A stretch of DNA of 64,000 nt from Austwickia chelonae NBRC 105200 (lineage in GTDB: Bacteria; Actinomycetota; Actinomycetes; Actinomycetales; Dermatophilaceae), in contig NZ_BAGZ01000008.1 in the NCBI RefSeq assembly GCF_000298175.1, positions 186,001 to 250,000 of the forward strand, written 5' to 3'. Shown piece by piece: positions 56,589 through 64,000 of the stretch (within the stretch, counting starts at the first letter, position 1; each line of letters starts with the position of its first letter). Made by a program: the position numbers and the translations under genes. The notes below the pieces were generated by a model, which was not told the DNA's origin, made no database searches, and saw nothing but the letters and a program-made list of their open reading frames with translations.

Positions 56589-56661
56589 TGCCCCCGGGCA
56601 GATTCGAACTGCCGACACCCGCTTTAGGAGAGCGGTGCTCTATCCCCTGAGCTACGAGGGC
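56589..56661 (-). tRNA. tRNA-Arg, anticodon CCT
   Basis: 73-nt cloverleaf. The acceptor stem GCCCTCG pairs with CGGGGGC (one G-U). The D arm has GCTCAGGGGATAGAGC, the anticodon stem CCGCT/AGCGG carries loop CTCCTAA (anticodon CCT), and the T arm has GGTTCGAAT-like AGTTCGAATCT. CCA is not encoded. No integrase or duplicated 3' end was found nearby. Confidence 0.95.
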
Positions 56662-56894
56662 GTGACCTGCCAGCCGCAGGCACTCGCATAGTCTCTCATG
56701 CGTTTGGTTATGTGTCCCACTCGCCCGTCAACCCGGTCCACCGGTCCGGGGGGAGGCGCATCTACCGGCGTCTGACCTGCCGGGTCGGCGCAGGACACCG
56801 ACCTGCAAGGGTGAGGTGGGAGGATCATGACACGCCGACCAGGGCGCGCGTGTCCAGGCCAGGGCTACCGCAGGTGAACACGTAGCCTGGGGGC

Positions 56895-59800
56895 GTGAAT
56901 CCGACCCCAAAGCGGCCAACCGCCGGCACCGGTGGTGACACGGCACGTCGCACGTCGACGACAGCCGGTGGACGCACCACCGGCGCCCGACGCCGTGTGC
57001 ACCCGCCTGCACCGCCGCAGGACGACACCTCCGACAAGGTCGTCGTCGACCGCTCGGGCCACACAGACCAAGAAGAACAACCCGAACACCAAAGCGGACC
57101 GAGCGAGAACATCGCTCCCGCCGAGACCACTTCTCAAGGACAGAGAACATCGGACATGGAGGTTAAGGTCGCTGACACCGCGAGCGCACAGGCAGCAGTC
57201 GGTGAGGACCGCCCGGTGAGCCGCCGCGACCGGCGCGTACCCGTCGCCGACGTCGGCTGGGAACCGGGCGCCGCCCCGTCGCGCAGCGAACGGGTCGGAG
57301 TGGCCCTCCGGACATGGCGGGGAGAACTCGCCGAGACCGGCGGACCCAACGCCCTGCTCTGGTACCGGGACAGCATCGACGGCGCGCTGGACCTGACGAA
57401 AGCCCACCCGACCGGCCTGTCGATGCTGATGGCCGGCAATGTCGTGCGCCTGTCGCACCTGGTGCGGGAATCGGCAGCCTTCCGGGACGTCCTGGTCACC
57501 ACCCGGCGGATACGGGCGAAATCGTTGGAACTGTGGGAAGAACACGGCATCGCCTCCACCTACGTCTGTGTAGGCATGGCGACCTGGGAGCTGCCCGGCA
57601 CCCTGCGCTGCCCCCAAGCGCCCATCATGTTGCGTTCGGTGCGTCTGCACGCCGTGGACGCCGGAGAGACCGACGTCGAGCTCGAACTGTCCTCCCGGAT
57701 CGAGATCAACCCCGTCCTCATGCATTACATGTCCTCCGAGCAAGGGGTGCGGCTCGACGGGGACGCCCTCGCCGAACTCGCGCACTCCACCGGCAGGTTC
57801 GACCCGCTGCCGGTGTACCGCGAGCTCCGCAGGCTCCTCGTGCAGGTACCCGGTTTCACCATCGACGACCGACGGGTCCTGTCCACCTTCGCCCTGGGCA
57901 AGATGGCGATGGTCGCCGACCTGGCCGCCTTCGCCGGACTGGCCTCAGCGAACGACATCGTCGCCGCCCTCGCCGGAGACGCCGGCGGACGTGAGGCCCT
58001 ACGATCCGACGCCGCCAGCGGACTCGCCGACCGCTCCAGACGACCCACCGAACCAGACCTCGACCGGGAACTGCTGGTCCTGGACGCCGACCCCCGCCAG
58101 GCCGAAGTCGTCGACGCGGCACGCAGCGGACGACATGTCGTCGTCGACGCGCCCCGCGGATCCGGCGCCACCCAGACCCTGGTGAATGTCGCCGCCGCTC
58201 TCGTCGGCAACGACCAACGGGTCCTGGTCATCAGCGAAAGCGCCAGACAGCTCGACGACTTCACCAAATACCTCGACAAGGCCGGCCTCTCCGAACTGGT
58301 GCTCGACGCCCGAGACCCCCAGGAACTACGCCGCACCCTCGCCCGCCGAGTCGTCGAAGGCATCGACGCCCACGACGAGGCCTACGACCTGAGATCGGTC
58401 CCGGAGAACGGCCGACAGGCCACCCGTTTCCGGTTCGCCGACGCCACCGAGAACCCACGCCCGGACGCAGACACCCCCGAAGCAGCCCTGTCACGCACCC
58501 GCGGACGTCTGGCCGCCCACATCGACTCCCTGCACGGCCGTCGCCAACCCTGGAATGTCAGCGTCTTCGACGCCCAGACGGCGCTCGCGGTGCTGTCCGC
58601 CCGGGAGAACGCGCCGACCTCGCGGGTCCGGATCGCGCCGGCGCCCCTGCACCAGCTGACCCGCCCGACGATGGAACGCCTCGCTGCCGAGGCCGCCGAG
58701 GTCGCCGCCGAAGGCGCATGGACGGCGAAAGGCGCCGACGACCCTTGGTGGGGGGTGCGTTTCCCCGGTATCGGTGACTACGAGCGGGGGCTCGCGCTCG
58801 TCCGACAGCTGGCGAAGAGACGTCTTGCCGAGGACCGGGCCTCGCTGAACGCGACCTTGTCCGCGGCCGGCCTGCCACCGGCGCATACCGTCGAGGACTG
58901 GGGAGTCGCGCTCGAACTCATCGCCGATGTCCGGGAGACCCTCGGGGACTACCGGCACGAGATCTTCCTGACCCCTTTGCAGCCGCTCATCGTGGCGACC
59001 TCGCCGAACAACGAGGGCCACGCCCGGTGGTGGACCCGTAGCGTCGGTAAGAAGACGGCCCGCTCCCTGGTGCTGCCCCACGCCCGGGTGGATTCCCTCC
59101 ACGAGGGGTTGATCCGTGCCCAGGACCAGGTCGACCGGTGGTCGGCGCTGTCCGGACGGGACGCGGAACCCTGTGTTCCCGAGGGATACGACGACGCCTG
59201 CTCCCGGTGGGACTCCCTGGTCGCCGACCTGCACTGGCTCGACCAGGCGCTCGTGGGAAGTCGACAGGGCGGCGGGCTGCTCACCCAGCCGTTGGACGAG
59301 GTCCATCAACGTTTGATCCGACTCACCGAGCAGGGGGACCGGGTGCGGGTCCTCCCCAAGGTCGCCGAGCGGCTCGACCGATTGACCGCGGCGGGTCTGG
59401 GAGATCTCCTCGACGATCTGGCCTGCCGCAAGGTGCCGGTGGACAGAGTCGCCGCAGAGGTCGAATTCGTATGGTGGCTTTCCCTGCTCGATCACATCGC
59501 GCGGGAGGACAATGCTTACGGACAGCATGACGGCGCGGGGCTGCGCTCGCTGTCGAGGCATTTCGCCGACAGCGATCGGGCTCTGCTGGCCGGGCGGGCG
59601 GCACATGTCCTCGACCGGGCCAGGGCACATGCCCGGGTGGAGGCGTCCACCCGCCCCGACCAGGTGACCGCTCTGCGGGCCGCGGTCGACGAGGAACAGC
59701 CGCGTCCGATCCGCACCCTGTTGGCCGATACCGGTGAAGTCGCTGCCGCGGTCGCTCCGATCTGGGTGATGAGCCCCTTGACGGTCGCCTCGGTGGTGCC

Positions 59801-61163
59801 CACCCACCTGGCGTTCGATGCGGTCCTGATCGACGATGCCGGACGGCTTCCTCTGTCCCATGCCATCTCGGCGCTGACCCGAGCCGCCCATGTGGTGGCG
59901 GTCGGTGATCTGCGCTGCCTGGAGCCGATGCAGTTCGACACCCTCGCCACCGGTGACACCTACCTCCCCGACACCGAATACCAAGGACTGGCATCGGTGT
60001 TGACCGAGCTGGCAGCCCTTCTGCCTCCGCGGCGGCTCGATCGGGTCTACGGGGAACGGGATGCCCAACTGGTGTCCTTCGCGAATGCCCGTCGCGACGA
60101 ACCGATCGAGGTATGGCCCAATGCCGGACGTTCAGTTCCGGTGCGTCTGCTGCGCACCGGTGTGGTTCTGTCCTCCGCGGACGACGAAGGGCAGGCGGCA
60201 GAAGGCCGGGAGAACAGTAGGGTCGTCGAACTCGTCGTGGAACACGCTCGTCGTCGGCCCGGGGACAGCATCGCCGTGGTGGCGCTCTCCCCGGAGCAGG
60301 CCCAGACCTTGGACCGGGACATCCGTTATGCCTTCACCCAGGACGCACAGGCGGCCTCTGCGGCCTGTCTGGTGGAGAAACACCCTGAACGCCTGTTGAT
60401 CACCACGGTCGACGACGCCGCAGGGCACAGCCGTGACACAGTCGTCTTCGCCAGCGGATTGGTGCCCGGCGCCGACGGGCAGATGCATCTGCCGGAGCGG
60501 CTCGTCCGCTACGACGGTGATCGGGTCGTCGACACCGTGGTCGCCATGGCCCGGCATCGCTTGGACATCGTCACCGCGGTGACCCCGGCCGATATGGCGC
60601 GGGTCGCCGACGGGGGCCCTGGCCAGCGCCGCCTCGCCGAGCTGTTGGCCTATGCCGAACAAGGCGGGTCCTCCGGCGGATGCGCAGCCATCGGCCCGGC
60701 TCCTGCACCTGGGGCAGGTTCTGCTCCGGGTGCGTCCCCCGCAGGCCAGGACAAGCCGGAAGAAGCCAAGAAGCCGGGGGCGGAGGGCGGCGACGACCCG
60801 GAGGAGAAGGTCTCCGAGTACACGGCGGAGGAACGTCTCCGGCTGGCCGGACGACATGCCCTGGTCACCGAACTGGCCACCAGGTTGCGCACAGAGGGCC
60901 TGACCGTCCACGAAGGTTTCGGCTTCGGCCGGATGCGCTTGGACCTCGTGGTCGAGGACCCGCACCATCCCGGGAGCATGACGGTCGCGGTCGTCTCCGA
61001 CGGGGACCGCGCCGCTGGGGTGTCGACGGTGCGTGAACGAGAAAGGTTGATCCCCGAACAGTTGGCCTTGCGGGGGTGGCGGTGTGTGCGGGTGTGGAGC
61101 ACGGACATCTTCCGTGACCCGGCCCGTGATGTCGCCCGTATCGTGGAGATCGTCCGCGAGTAG
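56895..61163 (+). CDS. Large DUF4011/SF1-helicase-like protein with Vsr-like C-terminus, key residues missing
   Basis: 1422 aa. Disordered start (1-110), a DUF4011-like domain (about 130-380), helicase core (about 390-1240), a Gly/Pro/Lys linker and a Vsr/DUF559-like end (RCVRVWSTDIFRDP). The Walker A region reads DAPRGSGATQT where GPPGTGKSQT is expected, so the lysine is absent. Walker B reads IDDAG for DEAS, and motif III GDLRCLEP for GDxxQLPP. The nuclease motif reads VVSDGD where the family has ExDG. GTG 56895 lies 6 bases after TAGCCT, which suggests a leaderless message. Probably not a normal ATPase or nuclease. Confidence 0.82.
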   Translation: MNPTPKRPTAGTGGDTARRTSTTAGGRTTGARRRVHPPAPPQDDTSDKVVVDRSGHTDQEEQPEHQSGPSENIAPAETTSQGQRTSDMEVKVADTASAQAAVGEDRPVSRRDRRVPVADVGWEPGAAPSRSERVGVALRTWRGELAETGGPNALLWYRDSIDGALDLTKAHPTGLSMLMAGNVVRLSHLVRESAAFRDVLVTTRRIRAKSLELWEEHGIASTYVCVGMATWELPGTLRCPQAPIMLRSVRLHAVDAGETDVELELSSRIEINPVLMHYMSSEQGVRLDGDALAELAHSTGRFDPLPVYRELRRLLVQVPGFTIDDRRVLSTFALGKMAMVADLAAFAGLASANDIVAALAGDAGGREALRSDAASGLADRSRRPTEPDLDRELLVLDADPRQAEVVDAARSGRHVVVDAPRGSGATQTLVNVAAALVGNDQRVLVISESARQLDDFTKYLDKAGLSELVLDARDPQELRRTLARRVVEGIDAHDEAYDLRSVPENGRQATRFRFADATENPRPDADTPEAALSRTRGRLAAHIDSLHGRRQPWNVSVFDAQTALAVLSARENAPTSRVRIAPAPLHQLTRPTMERLAAEAAEVAAEGAWTAKGADDPWWGVRFPGIGDYERGLALVRQLAKRRLAEDRASLNATLSAAGLPPAHTVEDWGVALELIADVRETLGDYRHEIFLTPLQPLIVATSPNNEGHARWWTRSVGKKTARSLVLPHARVDSLHEGLIRAQDQVDRWSALSGRDAEPCVPEGYDDACSRWDSLVADLHWLDQALVGSRQGGGLLTQPLDEVHQRLIRLTEQGDRVRVLPKVAERLDRLTAAGLGDLLDDLACRKVPVDRVAAEVEFVWWLSLLDHIAREDNAYGQHDGAGLRSLSRHFADSDRALLAGRAAHVLDRARAHARVEASTRPDQVTALRAAVDEEQPRPIRTLLADTGEVAAAVAPIWVMSPLTVASVVPTHLAFDAVLIDDAGRLPLSHAISALTRAAHVVAVGDLRCLEPMQFDTLATGDTYLPDTEYQGLASVLTELAALLPPRRLDRVYGERDAQLVSFANARRDEPIEVWPNAGRSVPVRLLRTGVVLSSADDEGQAAEGRENSRVVELVVEHARRRPGDSIAVVALSPEQAQTLDRDIRYAFTQDAQAASAACLVEKHPERLLITTVDDAAGHSRDTVVFASGLVPGADGQMHLPERLVRYDGDRVVDTVVAMARHRLDIVTAVTPADMARVADGGPGQRRLAELLAYAEQGGSSGGCAAIGPAPAPGAGSAPGASPAGQDKPEEAKKPGAEGGDDPEEKVSEYTAEERLRLAGRHALVTELATRLRTEGLTVHEGFGFGRMRLDLVVEDPHHPGSMTVAVVSDGDRAAGVSTVRERERLIPEQLALRGWRCVRVWSTDIFRDPARDVARIVEIVRE

Positions 61164-61177
61164 GAGCGAGGGAATCG

Positions 61178-61399
61178 GTGGAGCAGAACAGGCCCGAGAT
61201 CAGACGGGTCGGCCGTCGGCGTGTACGCACTGACGATGCGCCGGGAGTGGTGCCGCAGCTGGACCCGACCTCGGACGATCTGGAGGTTCCGCCATCCGTC
61301 CCAGGTGGGCGTGCCGCCGGACGGACCGGCGGAAAACCCGCCCTGTTGAGTGAACGTGACCGGTGGATCCTGGAGCAACGGCCGCCGCACTGGGGCTGA
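61178..61399 (+). CDS. Small basic protein downstream of the helicase-like gene
   Basis: 73 aa, begins with basic RRVGRRRVRTDDAPGV and ends LEQRPPHWG. Similar short proteins with a PPHWG end are known after DUF4011-type helicase genes in actinobacteria. No domain is assigned. GTG 61178, 14 bases after the helicase-like stop, with GAGGGAA upstream, implies co-expression. Confidence 0.65.
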   Translation: MEQNRPEIRRVGRRRVRTDDAPGVVPQLDPTSDDLEVPPSVPGGRAAGRTGGKPALLSERDRWILEQRPPHWG

Positions 61400-61437
61400 A
61401 GTTGTCTCGACACCACAGGTGAGCAGAGCACCTGGTG

Positions 61438-61483
61438 ACAGCGGAGGGGCGGGACATCGTCAGATGTCCCGCCCCTCCGCTGT
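61438..61483. terminator. Bidirectional terminator between the helicase operon and mscL
   Basis: A perfect 21-bp stem (arms 61438-61458 and 61463-61483) with loop GTCA. Confidence 0.88.
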
Positions 61484-61546
61484 GGCGGCTGCGATCCTGC
61501 CGGCCGGTGTACTACTCCGGGCCGGAGATACGGCGTCCCCGGATCG

Positions 61547-61939
61547 TCAGGCGCGTTTGCGCAGCTCGTCGCGGATCTCCTGCAGCAGCAGCACCTCTTC
61601 GGAGACGGCCTTGGGCTCCGGCTCCTTGCCGCGGGCGCGACGCTCGGCGAGCTTGTTCATCGGCACGACGAAGATGAAGTACACCACCGCTGCCGTCATG
61701 AGGAAGACGATCACCGAGTTGATGATGGTGGAGAAGTTGATCAAGGTATTCGGTTTGTCGGCGAGGAGTTGGAAACCCCAACCTTCGACCTTTGCTCCGG
61801 GCATCGCGTTCAGGATGGGGGTCACGATGGCCGAGACGAATGTGTCGACGACCTTCTGGAATGCCGCACCGATGACCACCGCGATCGCGAGGTCCACGAC
61901 ATTGCCGCGCATGATGAATTCTTTGAAGCCTTTGAGCAT
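61547..61939 (-). CDS. mscL: Large-conductance mechanosensitive channel
   Basis: 130 aa pentameric pressure-release channel. N-terminal amphipathic helix MLKGFKEFIMRGNVVDLAIAVVIGAAF, TM1 with the gate, periplasmic loop and TM2 (NSVIVFLMTAAVVYFIFVVP). The C-terminal helix bundle (SEEVLLLQEIRDELRKRA) is complete. It opens under membrane tension on osmotic downshock. Monocistronic between two terminators. Confidence 0.97.
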   Translation of the reverse strand: MLKGFKEFIMRGNVVDLAIAVVIGAAFQKVVDTFVSAIVTPILNAMPGAKVEGWGFQLLADKPNTLINFSTIINSVIVFLMTAAVVYFIFVVPMNKLAERRARGKEPEPKAVSEEVLLLQEIRDELRKRA

Positions 61940-62092
61940 GGTTGTCCTGTCGACGAAGTTTTTATGGGGGACAGGTTCGCCCGCGAGATCAAGAACACGT
62001 CGTCGTGCGAGGCGGAACGACCGTCGGACATCCTACTCATGTTGGGCTTCCTGCTTATTCATCTCATTCGGGTGTTGCGACGAATGAATTCC

Positions 62093-62818
62093 TCAGCTTT
62101 TCCCCGAGGCCGGACCTTGCCCGCGGGAGACCACGTGGACGCCTCGGGTGCTGCCGCCCAGACCGGCGTTGGTCACCGGCCCCACCTGGGCCGTCGAGAC
62201 GGACACGGTGAGCCCACGGTCGTTCTGCGGTGCGGCGCCGAAAGCACCCGAGGAGACCTTGTCGACGTCGAGGACCACTGCGTCCGCAGCCAGCACATTG
62301 CCGTCGCGGACGGCGACGATGTCCACGTGGTCACCGGGGCTGAGTCGGGTCAGGGCCCCGCCGTCGGCCAAGGGGAGATGCAAGGCGCGGCGGCCTTCCG
62401 GGAGGGTGAGGGCCTCGGCACGTACCCGGGGTGCGGTGAGGATCTCCCCGCTGCTGAGCGTCCCGGTCAAGGTGCGGCCGACGACGGCTGCGGGATCGTC
62501 GAGAGCTGAGGGGGGAACGACTCGGCGGGGAACCGGCAGTCGGGTCAGGTCGGCCTGGGTCAACGTGTGTCCGACGGGCAGGTCGTGGGCGGCAGTCAGG
62601 ACGGTGTGTTCCTCGGGGGCGGAGCGGGCTTCGACCTGATGCAGGGTCAGCCAGCAGGCGGCCAGGGCACAAGAACCGGCGGCGAGCTTGCGCAGGGTGG
62701 TACGACGCCAGGCGCGTGTCCGGGAGGAGGGCAGTTGTTCAGGGGCGCCTCGACGGAAGGGGCGCGGCAGCCGACCTGGGGTCGAGGGCGGGGCGGTGGT
62801 GCGGGTGGGGAGGGCCAT
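62093..62818 (-). CDS. SAF-domain protein (CpaB/RcpC-like)
   Basis: 241 aa. One membrane segment (about 45-62, LAAGSCALAACWLTLHQV) after a basic cytoplasmic tail. The SAF/AFP-like domain then follows: VLTAAHDLPVGHTLTQADLT, GRTLTGTLSSGEILTAPRV and the RcpC part LSPGDHVDIVAV. Family members help assemble Flp/Tad pili. No other tad genes are present, so a pilus role is only family-based. Confidence 0.88.
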   Translation of the reverse strand: MALPTRTTAPPSTPGRLPRPFRRGAPEQLPSSRTRAWRRTTLRKLAAGSCALAACWLTLHQVEARSAPEEHTVLTAAHDLPVGHTLTQADLTRLPVPRRVVPPSALDDPAAVVGRTLTGTLSSGEILTAPRVRAEALTLPEGRRALHLPLADGGALTRLSPGDHVDIVAVRDGNVLAADAVVLDVDKVSSGAFGAAPQNDRGLTVSVSTAQVGPVTNAGLGGSTRGVHVVSRGQGPASGKS

Positions 62819-62972
62819 GGTCGGGCAGCCTAGGTCTCACTCTGGGCGGGCCGGAGCCTCCCTGGCCCGGATGGGGACATCGTGTCGGCCGCGCGGGCGG
62901 ATGTGGACGAGAGCAGATCGGCTCGGCCCTCATCGCGCGGTACCGGAGGTGCCACCTTCGTCTACGGCACGC

Positions 62973-63019
62973 ACGACGGCCCCGTCACCACCTGGTCGGA
63001 GGGGTTACGGGGCCGTCGT
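62973..63019 (-). terminator. Terminator after the FmdB-like gene
   Basis: 13-bp perfect stem (arms 62973-62985 and 63007-63019) with a 21-base loop, beginning 23 bases beyond the stop. Confidence 0.7.
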
Positions 63020-63042
63020 CGCGCGGGAGATCCGTCGTCGAG

Positions 63043-63345
63043 TCAGCTCGTCGACGTCGAGCTGCTGGTCGACGAGGAGCTGGGGGTGGAGCTACCGGAC
63101 GAGCCGGAGCCACCGGACGACGACGTCGAGGTCGACGTCGAGGAGGCCGCCGTCGAGCTGGAGGACGAACCGCGGGAGTCGGTGCGGTAGAAACCGCTGC
63201 CCTTGAAGACCACGCCCACCGCGTTGAACAGTTTGCGCAGCCGCCCGGTGCACTCCGGGCAGTCGGTCAGAGCGTTGTCGGAAAAAGACTGACGTACCTC
63301 GAAGTTGTGTCCGCAGTCGGTGCAGGCGTAGGCATAGGTGGGCAT
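63043..63345 (-). CDS. FmdB-family zinc ribbon protein with Ser/Thr-rich tail
   Basis: 100 aa. The N-terminal putative regulatory zinc ribbon has ACTDCGHNFE and CPECTGRLRKLF, four cysteines, followed by FKGSGFYRTD, the family end motif. Residues 58-100 are nearly pure Ser/Thr/Gly, an extension of low complexity seen in many actinobacterial members. Function unknown; often regulatory or linked with MscL and 5-formyl-THF cyclo-ligase genes. Confidence 0.9.
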   Translation of the reverse strand: MPTYAYACTDCGHNFEVRQSFSDNALTDCPECTGRLRKLFNAVGVVFKGSGFYRTDSRGSSSSSTAASSTSTSTSSSGGSGSSGSSTPSSSSTSSSTSTS

Positions 63346-63472
63346 GCATCATCTCCAGCAGGGAAAAGTGGGTTCATCGACGATTCTAACGCTGCCACGA
63401 CCGCAGCCATTCCACGCCGCCGCTGGTCACAGCGCTGTCCAGGGGATGTGTTCTTCGACGCGAGCTCCGAGG

Positions 63473-64000
63473 TCACCCCGGCCGATCCGGGCCGTCGGCG
63501 ACCGCCCGGCCACCTCTGACAGGCGGTTTCCTCCCGTCCGGGGCACCGATGGTCCGGTGCCAACCGGCGAGCCTTCCCTGGAGGTCGACGGCGTGCAGGC
63601 GGTGCTCCGTCTGCTCCCGCGTTCCTGGCGCTGCCACCACGATCATCCGATCGCCCCGGCGTAAAGCAGTGTTCGGTGTCGGCACGAAGGAGGTCCGGTC
63701 GCGGACGACCAGGGCGATCTGTGCACCGACCGGTAGACGCAGTTCGAACAGTTCGATTCCGTGGAGTCGGGACTCCTCGCCGATGCTGACCTCCAACAGG
63801 TCCGCGCCGACCTCCTCCAACGGGGTGGTCTCCACCTCGAGGGTGTGCGCCCGGTCCCGTTCGGTGACGTGGAGTCGCCGCGCCACCCAGGGCAGAGTGG
63901 GCCCTTGCACGACGGTGAAGACGAGGACCAGCACGAACACCAGGTCGAAGAGCCAACTGACCCCAGGAACTCCGGCGATGAAGGGCACGGTGGCCAGGAC
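63473..64000 (-). CDS. Cation/proton antiporter C-terminus (CvrA/NhaP2-like), cut by the window edge
   Basis: The frame is open to base 64000, so the N-terminal membrane part lies outside the window. The visible part has one membrane segment (LFDLVFVLVLVFTVVQGPTLPWVARRL), then a TrkA-C/RCK_C domain (LEVSIGEESRLHGIELFELRLPVGA and LRRGDRMIVVAAPG). This layout matches K+ or Na+/H+ antiporters of the CPA1 NhaP2 group. The tail after the domain is basic and unconserved. Confidence 0.82.
   Translation of the reverse strand, partial: VLATVPFIAGVPGVSWLFDLVFVLVLVFTVVQGPTLPWVARRLHVTERDRAHTLEVETTPLEEVGADLLEVSIGEESRLHGIELFELRLPVGAQIALVVRDRTSFVPTPNTALRRGDRMIVVAAPGTREQTEHRLHAVDLQGRLAGWHRTIGAPDGRKPPVRGGRAVADGPDRPG

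Noticed and set aside
56589-56661. tRNA-Arg(CCT) as an integration site
   Set aside because: No integrase, no repeat of the tRNA 3' end and no mobile genes were found on either side within the window.
58491-60068. 525-codon minus-strand open frame inside the helicase-like gene
   Set aside because: Antisense to a protein with clear helicase and Vsr-like segments; no family features in the reverse frame.

Overview
The window is one contiguous piece of a high-GC actinobacterial chromosome. The evidence is the GC-rich codon use with many GTG starts, a GroEL2 with a Gly-Met tail, mycobacterial-type SerC, the DUF3349/PitA cluster, DUF3027, IdeR/DtxR, WXG100, glutamine-dependent NadE, and a c-di-AMP riboswitch in front of an NlpC/P60 hydrolase. 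A transmembrane chemoreceptor implies a motile organism, and a member of the Dermatophilaceae (Austwickia/Dermatophilus-like) would fit. That genus guess is inference, not shown by the sequence. I found no phage, transposase, CRISPR array or rRNA.

Layout. 1-4.3 kb: 3' part of groEL2, two DUF3349 genes, a small membrane protein and the PitA phosphate transporter. 4.4-9 kb: an orphan WXG100 protein and a response regulator - histidine kinase - HtrA protease operon (MprAB-PepD-like). 9-17.6 kb: HMG-CoA lyase, a chemoreceptor, an M13 peptidase coupled to an EEP-family protein, a VOC protein, cold-shock protein plus DUF3027, and a MarR regulator. 17.7-22.7 kb: SerC, citrate synthase, a candidate 6C-like small RNA on the minus strand, IdeR, a 26-bp perfect hairpin, and the c-di-AMP riboswitch with its NlpC/P60 gene. 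22.8-31.4 kb: two overlapping crcB genes, an unusual SbcD/SbcC-like pair, an acyl-CoA ligase and a Tat-exported PhoX-like protein. 31.5-37.8 kb: hutI-hutU diverging from hutG, then nadE. 37.9-43.9 kb: a Pro-rich membrane protein, an Rrf2 - RIC - orphan ABC ATPase operon for nitrosative or Fe-S stress, a stand-alone HsdR_N-type nuclease-like protein, a VOC protein and a DNA alkyl-transfer repair gene.

44-56 kb is the most coherent accessory block, a galactose/N-acetylgalactosamine glycan locus. It holds a ROK sugar kinase, a PfkB kinase, a class II (tagatose-bisphosphate type) aldolase, a SIS isomerase/deaminase and a DeoR regulator. These are followed by a minus-strand operon of GH27 alpha-galactosidase, lipoprotein sugar-binding protein, two ABC permeases, a GH123-like (DUF4091) protein and a Tat-exported GH16 enzyme. 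A near-identical motif (A[A/T]CCAATCA[A/T]) lies in front of all three transcription blocks and is probably the DeoR operator.

56.5-64 kb: tRNA-Arg(CCT), a 1422-aa helicase/nuclease-like protein whose Walker A lysine and other key residues are missing, a small partner gene, MscL, a CpaB/SAF protein, an FmdB zinc ribbon with a Ser/Thr tail, and the truncated C-terminus of a cation/proton antiporter running off the right edge. Many intergenic regions carry long, perfect, GC-rich hairpins that act as terminators, usually without a U-tract.
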